Assembly: GCA_903863315.1 (NCBI GenBank)
Contig: CAIPBN010000784.1
Location: 1-6,458 of the forward strand
Direction of reading: 5' to 3'
Origin: an uncultured Verrucomicrobiota bacterium
GTDB lineage: Bacteria; Verrucomicrobiota; Verrucomicrobiia; Limisphaerales; SXTU01
DNA: 6,458 nucleotides
Shown here: positions 1-5,578 of the stretch, piece by piece
How positions within the stretch are numbered: position 1 is the stretch's first letter
Layout: each line of letters begins with the position of its first letter
Made by a program: the position numbers and the translations under genes
The notes under the pieces: generated by a model
The model's database searches: none
Told to the model about the DNA's origin: nothing
What the model saw: only the letters and a program-made list of their open reading frames with translations

Positions 1-42
1 GATCTCCCGCAGGGTCGCCGGACGCGGCATGCTTGATTTCAT
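1..42 (-). CDS. N-terminal fragment of a probable LacI-family transcriptional regulator (cut by left edge)
   Basis: Only the first 14 codons are in the window. They read MKSSMPRPATLREI, starting from ATG at 42 and running off the left edge. The stretch MPRPATLREI matches the usual opening of LacI/GalR-family repressors, whose first helix of the DNA-binding domain begins with a 'TL(R/K)(D/E)IA' motif after a short basic leader. A second in-frame ATG lies at 30. I prefer 42 because AGAAAGG (complement of 49-55) sits 6 nt upstream as a Shine-Dalgarno-like site. The gene diverges from the amidase gene, the usual position for a local repressor, but no sugar-utilisation gene is visible on this side, so its regulon is unknown. 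The call rests on about ten residues and could be wrong. Confidence 0.4.
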   Translation of the reverse strand, partial: MKSSMPRPATLREI

Positions 43-49
43 GGACTGC

Positions 50-81
50 CTTTCTGTTGTGGTTGCTGCGCTGACAGAAAG
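50..81 (-). promoter_or_regulatory. Inverted repeat (8-bp arms) in the leader of the minus-strand regulator gene
   Basis: CTTTCTGT at 50-57 and ACAGAAAG at 74-81 are perfect reverse complements separated by 16 nt. Read on the minus strand, the element ends just before the start codon at 42, and its downstream arm contains most of the AGAAAGG ribosome binding site. As RNA it could fold into a hairpin hiding that site; as DNA it could be an operator for autoregulation. Both roles are inference from position and symmetry. Confidence 0.35.
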
Positions 82-89
82 CCGAACCG

Positions 90-118
90 ATTCCCTTCCA
101 CTATGGGGGCAGTGTCAA
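90..118 (-). promoter_or_regulatory. Candidate sigma-70-like promoter for the minus-strand regulator
   Basis: Read on the minus strand, a perfect TTGACA -35 box lies at 118-113. It is followed after 17 nt by GGGAAT at 95-90, which keeps only the last three bases of the -10 consensus. The placement, about 50 nt upstream of the start at 42, is sensible. The weak -10 makes this tentative. Confidence 0.22.
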
Positions 119-149
119 GATGCGCCCGACGGATGGACGGATGGGCGCG

Positions 150-162
150 CGCGATTATCGCG
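150..162. promoter_or_regulatory. 13-bp palindrome, possible operator between divergent genes
   Basis: CGCGATTATCGCG is a perfect palindrome with 6-bp arms around a central T at 156. It abuts the candidate -35 box (163-168) of the plus-strand amidase promoter and lies in the divergent region shared with the LacI-like gene. This is where a repressor or activator would bind. It lacks the central CG typical of LacI-family operators, and GC-rich DNA makes such palindromes by chance, so the functional call is weak. Confidence 0.25.
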
Positions 163-191
163 TTGCCAGCCTCGCGGCTGATCCACACAAT
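163..191 (+). promoter_or_regulatory. Candidate sigma-70-like promoter for the amidase-GNAT unit
   Basis: TTGCCA at 163-168 (five of six consensus bases) is followed, after a 17-nt spacer, by CACAAT at 186-191 (four of six). This would start transcription near 198, about 80 nt before the preferred amidase start at 278. I found no better-placed pair in the 43-277 intergenic region. Confidence 0.35.
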
Positions 192-277
192 TCGGGCGTG
201 AATCTCGCGGCAACTGCATCTCTAGAAACACGCTCAGGCACCGTGCCCACCGCATTGTGAGCGAGCCCCGCCCCCTC

Positions 278-1438
278 ATGTCCCGTGTGCGTTCCGTTGC
301 GCTGGCAGCCGTTTCCAGCGCCATTGTTTTTTGCGGTTGCGGCACGCCTTCCAAGAGCCATTCGGGCAGTTCCCGTCTGACGCCTGGCACCGGTCCGGTC
401 CGCACTCAAAGGCCCCCGCCTGTTGCTCCCCCGGCACCGCGACCAACGGTTCAGGCACCGGCACCAGTGATCGCCCAGCCGCCGCAACAGCGGACCGTGC
501 CGCCTCCTGCGCCTGAGCCACCGCAGGCTGTTCGCACGCCAGTTGCAATCCCCGCCCCCGCCCCCGCTCCCACGTCCCGCCCGCAGTGGATAGCACTCCC
601 AACTTGGACGGCGCAGGCGGGCCTCGCCGCTCCTGTGCGAGTGGCCAAGGATGTCTTTCAAATCCAATCCCCGGTCGGCGCGTTTCAGCTTACTGCGGGC
701 ACCCGCGTCGCAAACTGGAATGGCGTCAAGTTTCACCTCGGCTTCGCCCCGGTAATCACGAACGGAGTGCCGTTCGTTCATTCACTTGATGTGGACAAGA
801 ACCTGGCTCCGCTCTCCCAGGTCAACCGCCCCGTGCCGCGCGGTCGCGGGGTGATCGTGCTGGATCCCGGCCACGGCGGCGCTGACAACGGCACCAAGAG
901 CGTGCTCGGCAATTTTTTTGAGAAGGATTACGCGCTTGATTGGGCGCGTCGCCTGAAGCCCTTGCTGGAGGCGCGGGGCTGGCGGGTCTTGCTCACGCGG
1001 GACGGAAACCGGCCGGTGGAGCTGGGCGAGCGGGTCTTGATTGCTCAGCGCGAGCAGGCGGACCTGTTCATCAGCCTGCACTTTAACTCTGCCGCGCCCG
1101 GCGCGATGGGGCTGGAAACTTTCTGCCTCACGCCCGCTGGCATGCCCTCCACGCTCCTGCGTGGCCCGGAGGAGAACAATGTCTTCCTCCCCAACAACGC
1201 GCAGGACTTCGCCAATCAACACCTTGCCATGCGCGTGCATCGTTCGCTGCTCCAGACTGCCGGCATGGCGGATCGCGGGGTCCGCCGTGCGCGGTTCATG
1301 GCCGTGCTCAAAACCCAGCAGCGCCCGGCCATCCTGATCGAGGGCGGCTACATCACCGACCGCAACGAGGCCAAGCTCATCGCCAGTCCCGAATACCGGC
1401 AGAAGCTCGCCTTGGGCGTCGCCAAGGCTTTGGAGTAG
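278..1438 (+). CDS. N-acetylmuramoyl-L-alanine amidase (Amidase_3), probable lipoprotein
   Basis: This is a zinc hydrolase that cleaves the bond between N-acetylmuramic acid and the stem peptide of peptidoglycan, acting in the periplasm during cell-wall remodelling and daughter-cell separation. With the ATG at 278 the protein has 386 residues. Residues 1-20 form a basic start plus hydrophobic signal sequence ending in a lipobox-like FCGC, with Cys21 as probable lipidation site. Residues about 36-103 are a Pro/Ala-rich linker. Residues about 124-181 resemble the copper-amine-oxidase N-terminal 'stalk' domain (APVITNGVPFVHSLD). The catalytic domain runs from about 190 to the end: DPGHGG with zinc ligand His199, Glu215, His268 in SLHFNS, and catalytic Glu355 in LIEGGYITD. 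An in-frame GTG at 257 would add MSEPRPL, but it spoils the basic signal-peptide start; neither start has a clear ribosome binding site. The AMIN domain of E. coli AmiB/AmiC is absent. A GNAT gene follows 7 nt downstream. Confidence 0.9.
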   Translation: MSRVRSVALAAVSSAIVFCGCGTPSKSHSGSSRLTPGTGPVRTQRPPPVAPPAPRPTVQAPAPVIAQPPQQRTVPPPAPEPPQAVRTPVAIPAPAPAPTSRPQWIALPTWTAQAGLAAPVRVAKDVFQIQSPVGAFQLTAGTRVANWNGVKFHLGFAPVITNGVPFVHSLDVDKNLAPLSQVNRPVPRGRGVIVLDPGHGGADNGTKSVLGNFFEKDYALDWARRLKPLLEARGWRVLLTRDGNRPVELGERVLIAQREQADLFISLHFNSAAPGAMGLETFCLTPAGMPSTLLRGPEENNVFLPNNAQDFANQHLAMRVHRSLLQTAGMADRGVRRARFMAVLKTQQRPAILIEGGYITDRNEAKLIASPEYRQKLALGVAKALE

Positions 1439-1445
1439 TTTCGCG

Positions 1446-1877
1446 ATGAACTGGCAGTTCACAGGCTATGAGCTCACGGACGAGACGGTCCGGCAGGATC
1501 TTAATGTCGTCACGGCGCTATTGCGGAGCACTTACTGGGCGGCGGACCGGCCGCAGAGTGTCATGGAGCGCAGCATGCGGAATTCGCTGTGCTTCGGGCT
1601 GTTCCACGAGGCGGTTCAGATTGGCTTCGCCCGTGTCGTCTCTGACTTCGCCACCGTGGGCTATCTCTGTGACGTGGTGATTGCGGACGGCCACCGGGGC
1701 AAGGGAGTGGGGAAATGGATGCTCAACTGCATCCTCGAACATCCGCAGTTGAAAGGCTGCCGGATTGATCTGTTCACCAAGGACGCGCAGGAATTCTACC
1801 GTGCCTTTGGCTTCGGCCCGCACCGTTACACGAACATGGTGCGCTATCCGCCGAGCACTTCTTCAACTGCTTCGTAG
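1446..1877 (+). CDS. GNAT-family N-acetyltransferase
   Basis: The 143-residue protein is a single-domain, soluble GNAT, a family that moves an acetyl group from acetyl-CoA to an amine. The acetyl-CoA pyrophosphate-binding loop (motif A, R/Q-x-x-G-x-G/A) is seen as RGKGVGK at residues 84-90, after the beta-strand YLCDVVIAD (73-81). The C-terminal FYRAFGFGP (117-125) is the typical last conserved segment. The N-terminal WAADRP...ERSMRNSLCFGL pattern is shared by many uncharacterised bacterial GNATs. The substrate cannot be read from the sequence. The gene begins 7 nt after the amidase stop, and GGAG at 1432-1435 inside the amidase end serves as ribosome binding site, so the two are probably co-transcribed. 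The last 34 nt overlap the convergent end of bioA. Confidence 0.88.
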   Translation: MNWQFTGYELTDETVRQDLNVVTALLRSTYWAADRPQSVMERSMRNSLCFGLFHEAVQIGFARVVSDFATVGYLCDVVIADGHRGKGVGKWMLNCILEHPQLKGCRIDLFTKDAQEFYRAFGFGPHRYTNMVRYPPSTSSTAS

Positions 1878-3250
1878 AGCGCGCCCGCCATCCGTTTCAC
1901 CTGCGCAGTGGTCGTGCAGTAAGGCGGCATCAACACCACTACGTTCCCAATCGGCCGCGTCAGCACGCCCCGCCGTGCCATGGCCTCGCACACGCGGATG
2001 CCCGCGCGCTCGGCCAGCGCAAACGGCTCCCGCGTCCGCCAGTCACGGACCAGCTCGACGCCCGCCACCAGGCCAACCTGTCGCACATCCCCCACGTTTG
2101 ACAGCGACCACAGCGACTTCAGTTCGCGCCGCAGAGCTTTCTCCAACGTCGCTCGTGCCGCCACTGACGTGCTGCGTGCGAGCAGCTCCAAACTTGCCAG
2201 TCCCGCCGCCGCGCCGAGCTGGTTGCCCGTGTAGCTGTGTCCGTGGAAGAACGTCTTGAACTCCTCGTATTCGCCGAGGAACGCGTCGAACACCCGCTGC
2301 GTCGTCAGCGTCGCCGCCATCGGCAGGTAGCCGCCGGTCAGGCCTTTCGCGAGCGCGAGAAAGTCCGGCTGCACACTTTCTGTCTGCGAGGCGAAAACGC
2401 TGCCCGTTCTTCCGAACCCCGTCATCACCTCGTCCGCCACGAGCAGCGCGCCGTGACCGCGCGCGATGTCCGTCACGCGCTTGAGCCATCCCTCCGGCTG
2501 CGGAATCATTCCCGCCGCGCCTTGCATCAGCGGCTCGAAGACGAACGCGGCGTAGGGGTTGCCCTGCTTCCGGGCCGCCGCGCATTTCGCCTCCACCTTG
2601 CCCACGCACTCCCAGTTGCATTTCCGAGTTTTGCGCGCGTCCGCTCGCTCCGGCTTCGCCCTGTTGAATGGGCAGCGGTAGCAATACGGCGACATCACCT
2701 GGTCCGTCTTGAAGAGCAGGCCACCATAAGCTTTGTGGAAGAGATCAATGTGCCCGAGACTCACGGCTCCGACCGTGTCGCCGTGGTAGGCGCCGGCCAG
2801 CGAGAGGAAGCGCGGTTTTGTCTTCGGTCCGCGGGTGCGGCGCGTGAACTCGTAGGCCAGCTTCAACGCGACCTCCATCGCGGTGGAGCCGTCGTCGGAG
2901 AAGAACACTTTCTGTAGCCGCCGAGGTGACGAGGCGGAACGCTTCGGATTCGCCAGCTTCACCAATTCCGCCGCCAGCCCGCTCGCCGGTTCATTGGCAA
3001 AACCCAGCGCCGAACTGTGCGCGATCTTCCCAAGCTGCCGCTTGAGGGCGGCGTTGAGCTTCGGATGATTGTGTCCGTGCAGGTTCGTCCAGATGGAGGA
3101 ATTCGCATCCAAATACTCGCGCCCGCGCATGTCCCGCAGCACCGCGCCTTGGCCAGATGTGATGACAATCGGTTCGCGTCGCAGCCAGTCGCGCATCTGT
3201 GTGAAAGGATGCCAGACGTGTGCGTGATCGAGGCGGACAAGCTTATGCAT
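1844..3250 (-). CDS. bioA: Adenosylmethionine-8-amino-7-oxononanoate aminotransferase (DAPA synthase)
   Basis: A cytosolic PLP-dependent class III aminotransferase that converts KAPA to 7,8-diaminononanoate (DAPA) in biotin synthesis. The protein has 468 residues against 429 in E. coli. Visible landmarks are WHPFTQM (13-19), SSIWTNLHGHNHP (51-63), the PLP-phosphate segment DDGSTAMEVALK (119-130), YHGDT (155-159), DEVMTGFGRTG (273-283) with the PLP-pyridine Asp273, and the Schiff-base Lys302 in LAKGLTGGYLP. HGHSYTGNQLG follows at 336-346 and RPIGNVVVLMPP at 432-443. A Cys-rich insert spans about 187-223. Several of these segments resemble the lysine-dependent B. subtilis BioA more than E. coli BioA. 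The ATG at 3250 lies inside the last codons of bioF (8-nt overlap), so translation is probably coupled. The open frame extends further upstream to 3445 but only as bioF antiframe. Confidence 0.93.
   Translation of the reverse strand: MHKLVRLDHAHVWHPFTQMRDWLRREPIVITSGQGAVLRDMRGREYLDANSSIWTNLHGHNHPKLNAALKRQLGKIAHSSALGFANEPASGLAAELVKLANPKRSASSPRRLQKVFFSDDGSTAMEVALKLAYEFTRRTRGPKTKPRFLSLAGAYHGDTVGAVSLGHIDLFHKAYGGLLFKTDQVMSPYCYRCPFNRAKPERADARKTRKCNWECVGKVEAKCAAARKQGNPYAAFVFEPLMQGAAGMIPQPEGWLKRVTDIARGHGALLVADEVMTGFGRTGSVFASQTESVQPDFLALAKGLTGGYLPMAATLTTQRVFDAFLGEYEEFKTFFHGHSYTGNQLGAAAGLASLELLARSTSVAARATLEKALRRELKSLWSLSNVGDVRQVGLVAGVELVRDWRTREPFALAERAGIRVCEAMARRGVLTRPIGNVVVLMPPYCTTTAQVKRMAGALYEAVEEVLGG
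3243..3250 (-). other. bioF stop / bioA start overlap (8 nt)
   Basis: Read on the minus strand, ATGCATAA contains the bioA start ATG (3250-3248) and the bioF stop TAA (3245-3243) in different frames. No Shine-Dalgarno site is visible before the bioA ATG, so ribosomes finishing bioF probably re-initiate on bioA. Confidence 0.75.
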
Positions 3251-4442
3251 GGGCGATTGATGTGAGGGCGTCGCCCAGCGTGGTGAGGTCCTCGGCCGTG
3301 TGCTCCGCTGAGACGGTAAAGCGCAACCTGGCCTCGCCACGCGCGACGGTGGGGAAGCGAATCGCGGGCACAAACACCCCCGCATCCCGGAGTGCGCCGG
3401 ACAACGCCATTGCCCGCGCCTCCGCGCCCACCAGGATTGGCACAATCGGAGCGCGCACGGCCGACGGCGGGAACCCCGTGTTGATCAGCACGCGCTTCAA
3501 TTCCTCCACCAGCAGCCAGAGCCGCTGTCGCCGTGTCTCACCTTCCTGTGACCGAATGATTTCCACGCCCGCCCGCGCCGCCGCCGCCGCCGCCGGCACC
3601 GGAGCCGTGGAGAAGACGAAACTGCGCGCCCGGTTCACCAGCAGGTCCACCAGCTTGCGGCTGCCGCAAATGGCCCCGCCTGCCGCACCCACGGCCTTGC
3701 CCAGCGTCGCCATCTGAATTTCCACTTGGCCGGTCAGGCCAAACTCCTCGACCAATCCGCTGCGCCGTTCGCCGAACAGTCCAGTCCCGTGCGCCTCATC
3801 CACCATCAGCCACGCGCCGTGCCGATCCTTGAGCTCGACGAGATTCCGCAGCGGCGCGAGGTCGCCATCCATGCTGAACACGCTTTCGGTGACGATGAGG
3901 ATTCTCGCCGACCGCCGGTCGCCGACGGTCGGCTGCTGCTTCCTCGCCCATTTGAGCTTCGCCTCCAAATCGTTCAGGTCGTTGTGCCGGAAAACGCGCA
4001 GCTTCGCGCCGCACACCTTCGCCGCATCCACGACGCAGGCGTGAATCAGCCTGTCCACGATGAGGATGTCGCCCTTCCCGAGCAGCGCGACGATGGCCCC
4101 TTGCGCCGCCGCGTAACCGGTGGAGAAGGTGAGCGCGGCCTCGGTGCCCTTGAAGTCCGCGAGCGCCTCCTCGAGCTCGTGATGCACCGCCAAGGAACCG
4201 CACACGAGCCGCGATGCTCCGGAGCCCGCTCCCCACTTCTCAACGGCCTTGATCGCTGCCTCCTTGAGCGCGGGATGGCTGGCAAGGCCAAGGTAATCGT
4301 TGGAGGAGAAGTTCAGCAGCTCCCGCCCATCGAGGCTGGCCCGTGTGCCGGCGGGCGACTCCACGCATCGCAATTGCCGCAACAGATCTGCCTCGCGCAG
4401 GGCGGACAGCTCGGCGGCCAGTTGCTGATCGAAGTCGGTCAC
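3243..4442 (-). CDS. bioF: 8-amino-7-oxononanoate synthase (KAPA synthase)
   Basis: A cytosolic PLP enzyme of the alpha-oxoamine synthase family. It condenses pimeloyl-thioester with L-alanine, releasing CO2, to give KAPA, the first committed step of biotin ring assembly. The protein has 399 residues (E. coli 384). Motifs in order are NFSSNDYLGL (44-53), GSGASRLVCG (73-82), LIHACVVDA with His134 expected to stack on PLP, ESVFSMDGDLAPL (186-198), DEAHGTG (215-221), and MATLGKAVG with Schiff-base Lys249. The C-terminal domain carries ARLRFTVSAEHT (371-382). The start is GTG at 4442, because alignment with known BioF begins there; the frame stays open upstream to 4637 but that part is antisense to ispA. 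No clear ribosome binding site is visible. The product feeds BioA, encoded next in the same operon. Confidence 0.94.
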   Translation of the reverse strand: MTDFDQQLAAELSALREADLLRQLRCVESPAGTRASLDGRELLNFSSNDYLGLASHPALKEAAIKAVEKWGAGSGASRLVCGSLAVHHELEEALADFKGTEAALTFSTGYAAAQGAIVALLGKGDILIVDRLIHACVVDAAKVCGAKLRVFRHNDLNDLEAKLKWARKQQPTVGDRRSARILIVTESVFSMDGDLAPLRNLVELKDRHGAWLMVDEAHGTGLFGERRSGLVEEFGLTGQVEIQMATLGKAVGAAGGAICGSRKLVDLLVNRARSFVFSTAPVPAAAAAARAGVEIIRSQEGETRRQRLWLLVEELKRVLINTGFPPSAVRAPIVPILVGAEARAMALSGALRDAGVFVPAIRFPTVARGEARLRFTVSAEHTAEDLTTLGDALTSIAHA

Positions 4443-4466
4443 GCGTGCAGCGTAACAGCGTGGCGC

Positions 4467-4486
4467 ACGGCGGCAAAGCCTGCCGT
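4467..4486 (+). promoter_or_regulatory. Short hairpin directly before the ispA ribosome binding site
   Basis: ACGGCGG (4467-4473) pairs with CTGCCGT (4480-4486) around a 6-nt loop, giving a 7-bp stem with one G-U pair. It sits in the 55-nt divergent gap between bioF and ispA, and the AGGAG of ispA begins at the next base. It has no U-tract, so it is not a terminator. A leader or protein-binding role is inference. Confidence 0.3.
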
Positions 4487-4538
4487 AGGAGAATGGAATG
4501 GCGAACTCCCGCTTGCACCGTCCGGGCCCTTCTCCTAC
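4485..4538. repeat. 9-bp inverted repeat spanning the ispA translation start
   Basis: GTAGGAGAA (4485-4493) and TTCTCCTAC (4530-4538) are perfect reverse complements separated by 36 nt. After one mismatch, two further bases (GG/CC) also match. The left arm contains the AGGAG ribosome binding site of ispA. Pairing in mRNA would hide it, while in DNA the dyad lies upstream of both divergent genes, bioF and ispA. It does not resemble the BirA, BioR or BioQ operators known to me. Confidence 0.4.
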
Positions 4539-5475
4539 AACCTCGCCCATGCCGACCACCGCCACGCGCGCCGGAGCGCGCCACCAGACCCCTTTTGACC
4601 TCAGCACCTGGATTGATGCCCGTAGCCTGGCGGTCAACCGGGCGCTCGATCATTTCCTGCCCCCCGAGAAGACCAAGCCCGCCACCATCCACAAGGCGAT
4701 GCGCTACTCCATCTTCGCCGGCGGCAAGCGGATGCGCCCCGCGCTCACCCTCGCCGCCGCCGAGGCCTGTGGCGGACGCGAGGCGGACGCCCTCCCGCTG
4801 GCCTGCGCCGTCGAGTGTATCCATACCTACTCGCTCATCCACGATGATTTGCCCGCGATGGACAACGATGATTTCCGTCGGGGCAAGCCGACCAATCACA
4901 AGGTGTTCGGTGAGGGCATTGCCGTGCTCGCGGGCGACGCGCTGCTGACGCAGGCCTTCGAAATCGCCGCGCTGGCCAAGGGCTGGCCGCGCTACTCGCA
5001 CCGTGACCTCGTGCTGGAAGTGGCCCGGGCCAGCGGCTCGCTGCAACTCATCGCCGGGCAGGTCGCGGACTTGGAAGGGGAGGGGAAGAAGCTCGGCGTC
5101 GCGGAACTCCGCTACATCCATGAGCGCAAGACCAGCGCGCTCCTGTGCTGCGCCGTGCGCCTCGGGGGCATGAGCGCCAACTGCACTCCCGCGCAACTGC
5201 GCGCGCTCACCGACTTCGGCTACCATGTCGGCCTCGCCTTCCAGGTGATTGACGACATCCTTGATGTCACGCAGACCAGCGAGCAGCTCGGCAAGACGGC
5301 GGGCAAGGACATCACCGCGCAGAAGGCGACGTATCCGAGCATTGTGGGCCTTGAAAAGAGCCGGAAGATCGCGCAGCAGCTCACGGAGAAGGCTTTTGCT
5401 GCACTGAAGCCCTTCAAAGGCCGCGCTGCCGCGCTGGAGGCTCTCGCACACTACTTGCTCCTGCGGGACAAGTAG
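4498..5475 (+). CDS. ispA: Polyprenyl synthetase, probable farnesyl diphosphate synthase
   Basis: A cytosolic trans-prenyltransferase that adds isopentenyl diphosphate to allylic diphosphates, giving C15 (possibly C20) chains for undecaprenyl phosphate, quinones and other isoprenoids. The protein has 325 residues. Motifs are GGKRMRPAL (75-83), the first Asp-rich motif DDLPAMD (116-122), RRGKPTNH (127-134), the GQVADLEGEG loop (187-196), HERKTSALL (208-216) and the second Asp-rich motif DDILD (252-256). The four-residue spacing between aspartates in the first motif and Tyr-Ser at positions -5/-4 (YSLIHDD) match the bacterial type II short-chain enzymes. A geranylgeranyl synthase cannot be excluded. 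ATG 4498 is chosen because AGGAG (4487-4491) lies 6 nt upstream. Family similarity begins only near residue 32, so ATG 4549 (308 residues) is a fair alternative. It is divergent from bioF. Confidence 0.9.
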   Translation: MANSRLHRPGPSPTTSPMPTTATRAGARHQTPFDLSTWIDARSLAVNRALDHFLPPEKTKPATIHKAMRYSIFAGGKRMRPALTLAAAEACGGREADALPLACAVECIHTYSLIHDDLPAMDNDDFRRGKPTNHKVFGEGIAVLAGDALLTQAFEIAALAKGWPRYSHRDLVLEVARASGSLQLIAGQVADLEGEGKKLGVAELRYIHERKTSALLCCAVRLGGMSANCTPAQLRALTDFGYHVGLAFQVIDDILDVTQTSEQLGKTAGKDITAQKATYPSIVGLEKSRKIAQQLTEKAFAALKPFKGRAAALEALAHYLLLRDK

Positions 5476-5527
5476 CTGGCGGACGCGGTGCCGGGTTCTC
5501 TCGGACGCCACTTGGCCAGCAATGGGC

Positions 5528-5555
5528 TTGACCCGCTTTTGCCCACCCCTACAGT
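5528..5555 (+). promoter_or_regulatory. Candidate sigma-70-like promoter for carA
   Basis: TTGACC at 5528-5533 (five of six -35 consensus bases) and TACAGT at 5550-5555 (four of six -10 bases) are separated by 16 nt. Transcription would start near 5562, leaving a leader of about 17 nt before the carA ATG. No convincing terminator (hairpin plus T-run) is seen between ispA and carA, so read-through from ispA remains possible. Confidence 0.45.
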
Positions 5556-5578
5556 CCGCGCAATTTGTTTCTGACTGG

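Noticed and set aside
122..148. GCGCCC/GGGCGC inverted repeat
   Set aside because: A 6-bp GC-only stem with a 15-nt loop is expected by chance in DNA of this composition.
155..781. A 208-codon minus-strand frame rich in Arg and Gly opposite the amidase N-terminus
   Set aside because: Its composition is the reverse complement of the proline-rich linker, with no recognisable domain.
782..1462. A 226-codon open frame on the minus strand opposite the amidase
   Set aside because: It mirrors the amidase catalytic domain and shows no family motif, so it is a GC-driven shadow.
3251..3445. 65-codon N-terminal extension of bioA
   Set aside because: It is bioF coding sequence read in another frame; BioA similarity starts at the ATG at 3250.
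4443..4637. 65-codon N-terminal extension of bioF
   Set aside because: It crosses the divergent gap and the start of ispA, and known BioF proteins begin near the GTG at 4442.
5477..5510. Possible terminator after ispA (TGGCG ... CGCCA)
   Set aside because: The stem is only 5 bp with a 24-nt loop and no T-run follows.
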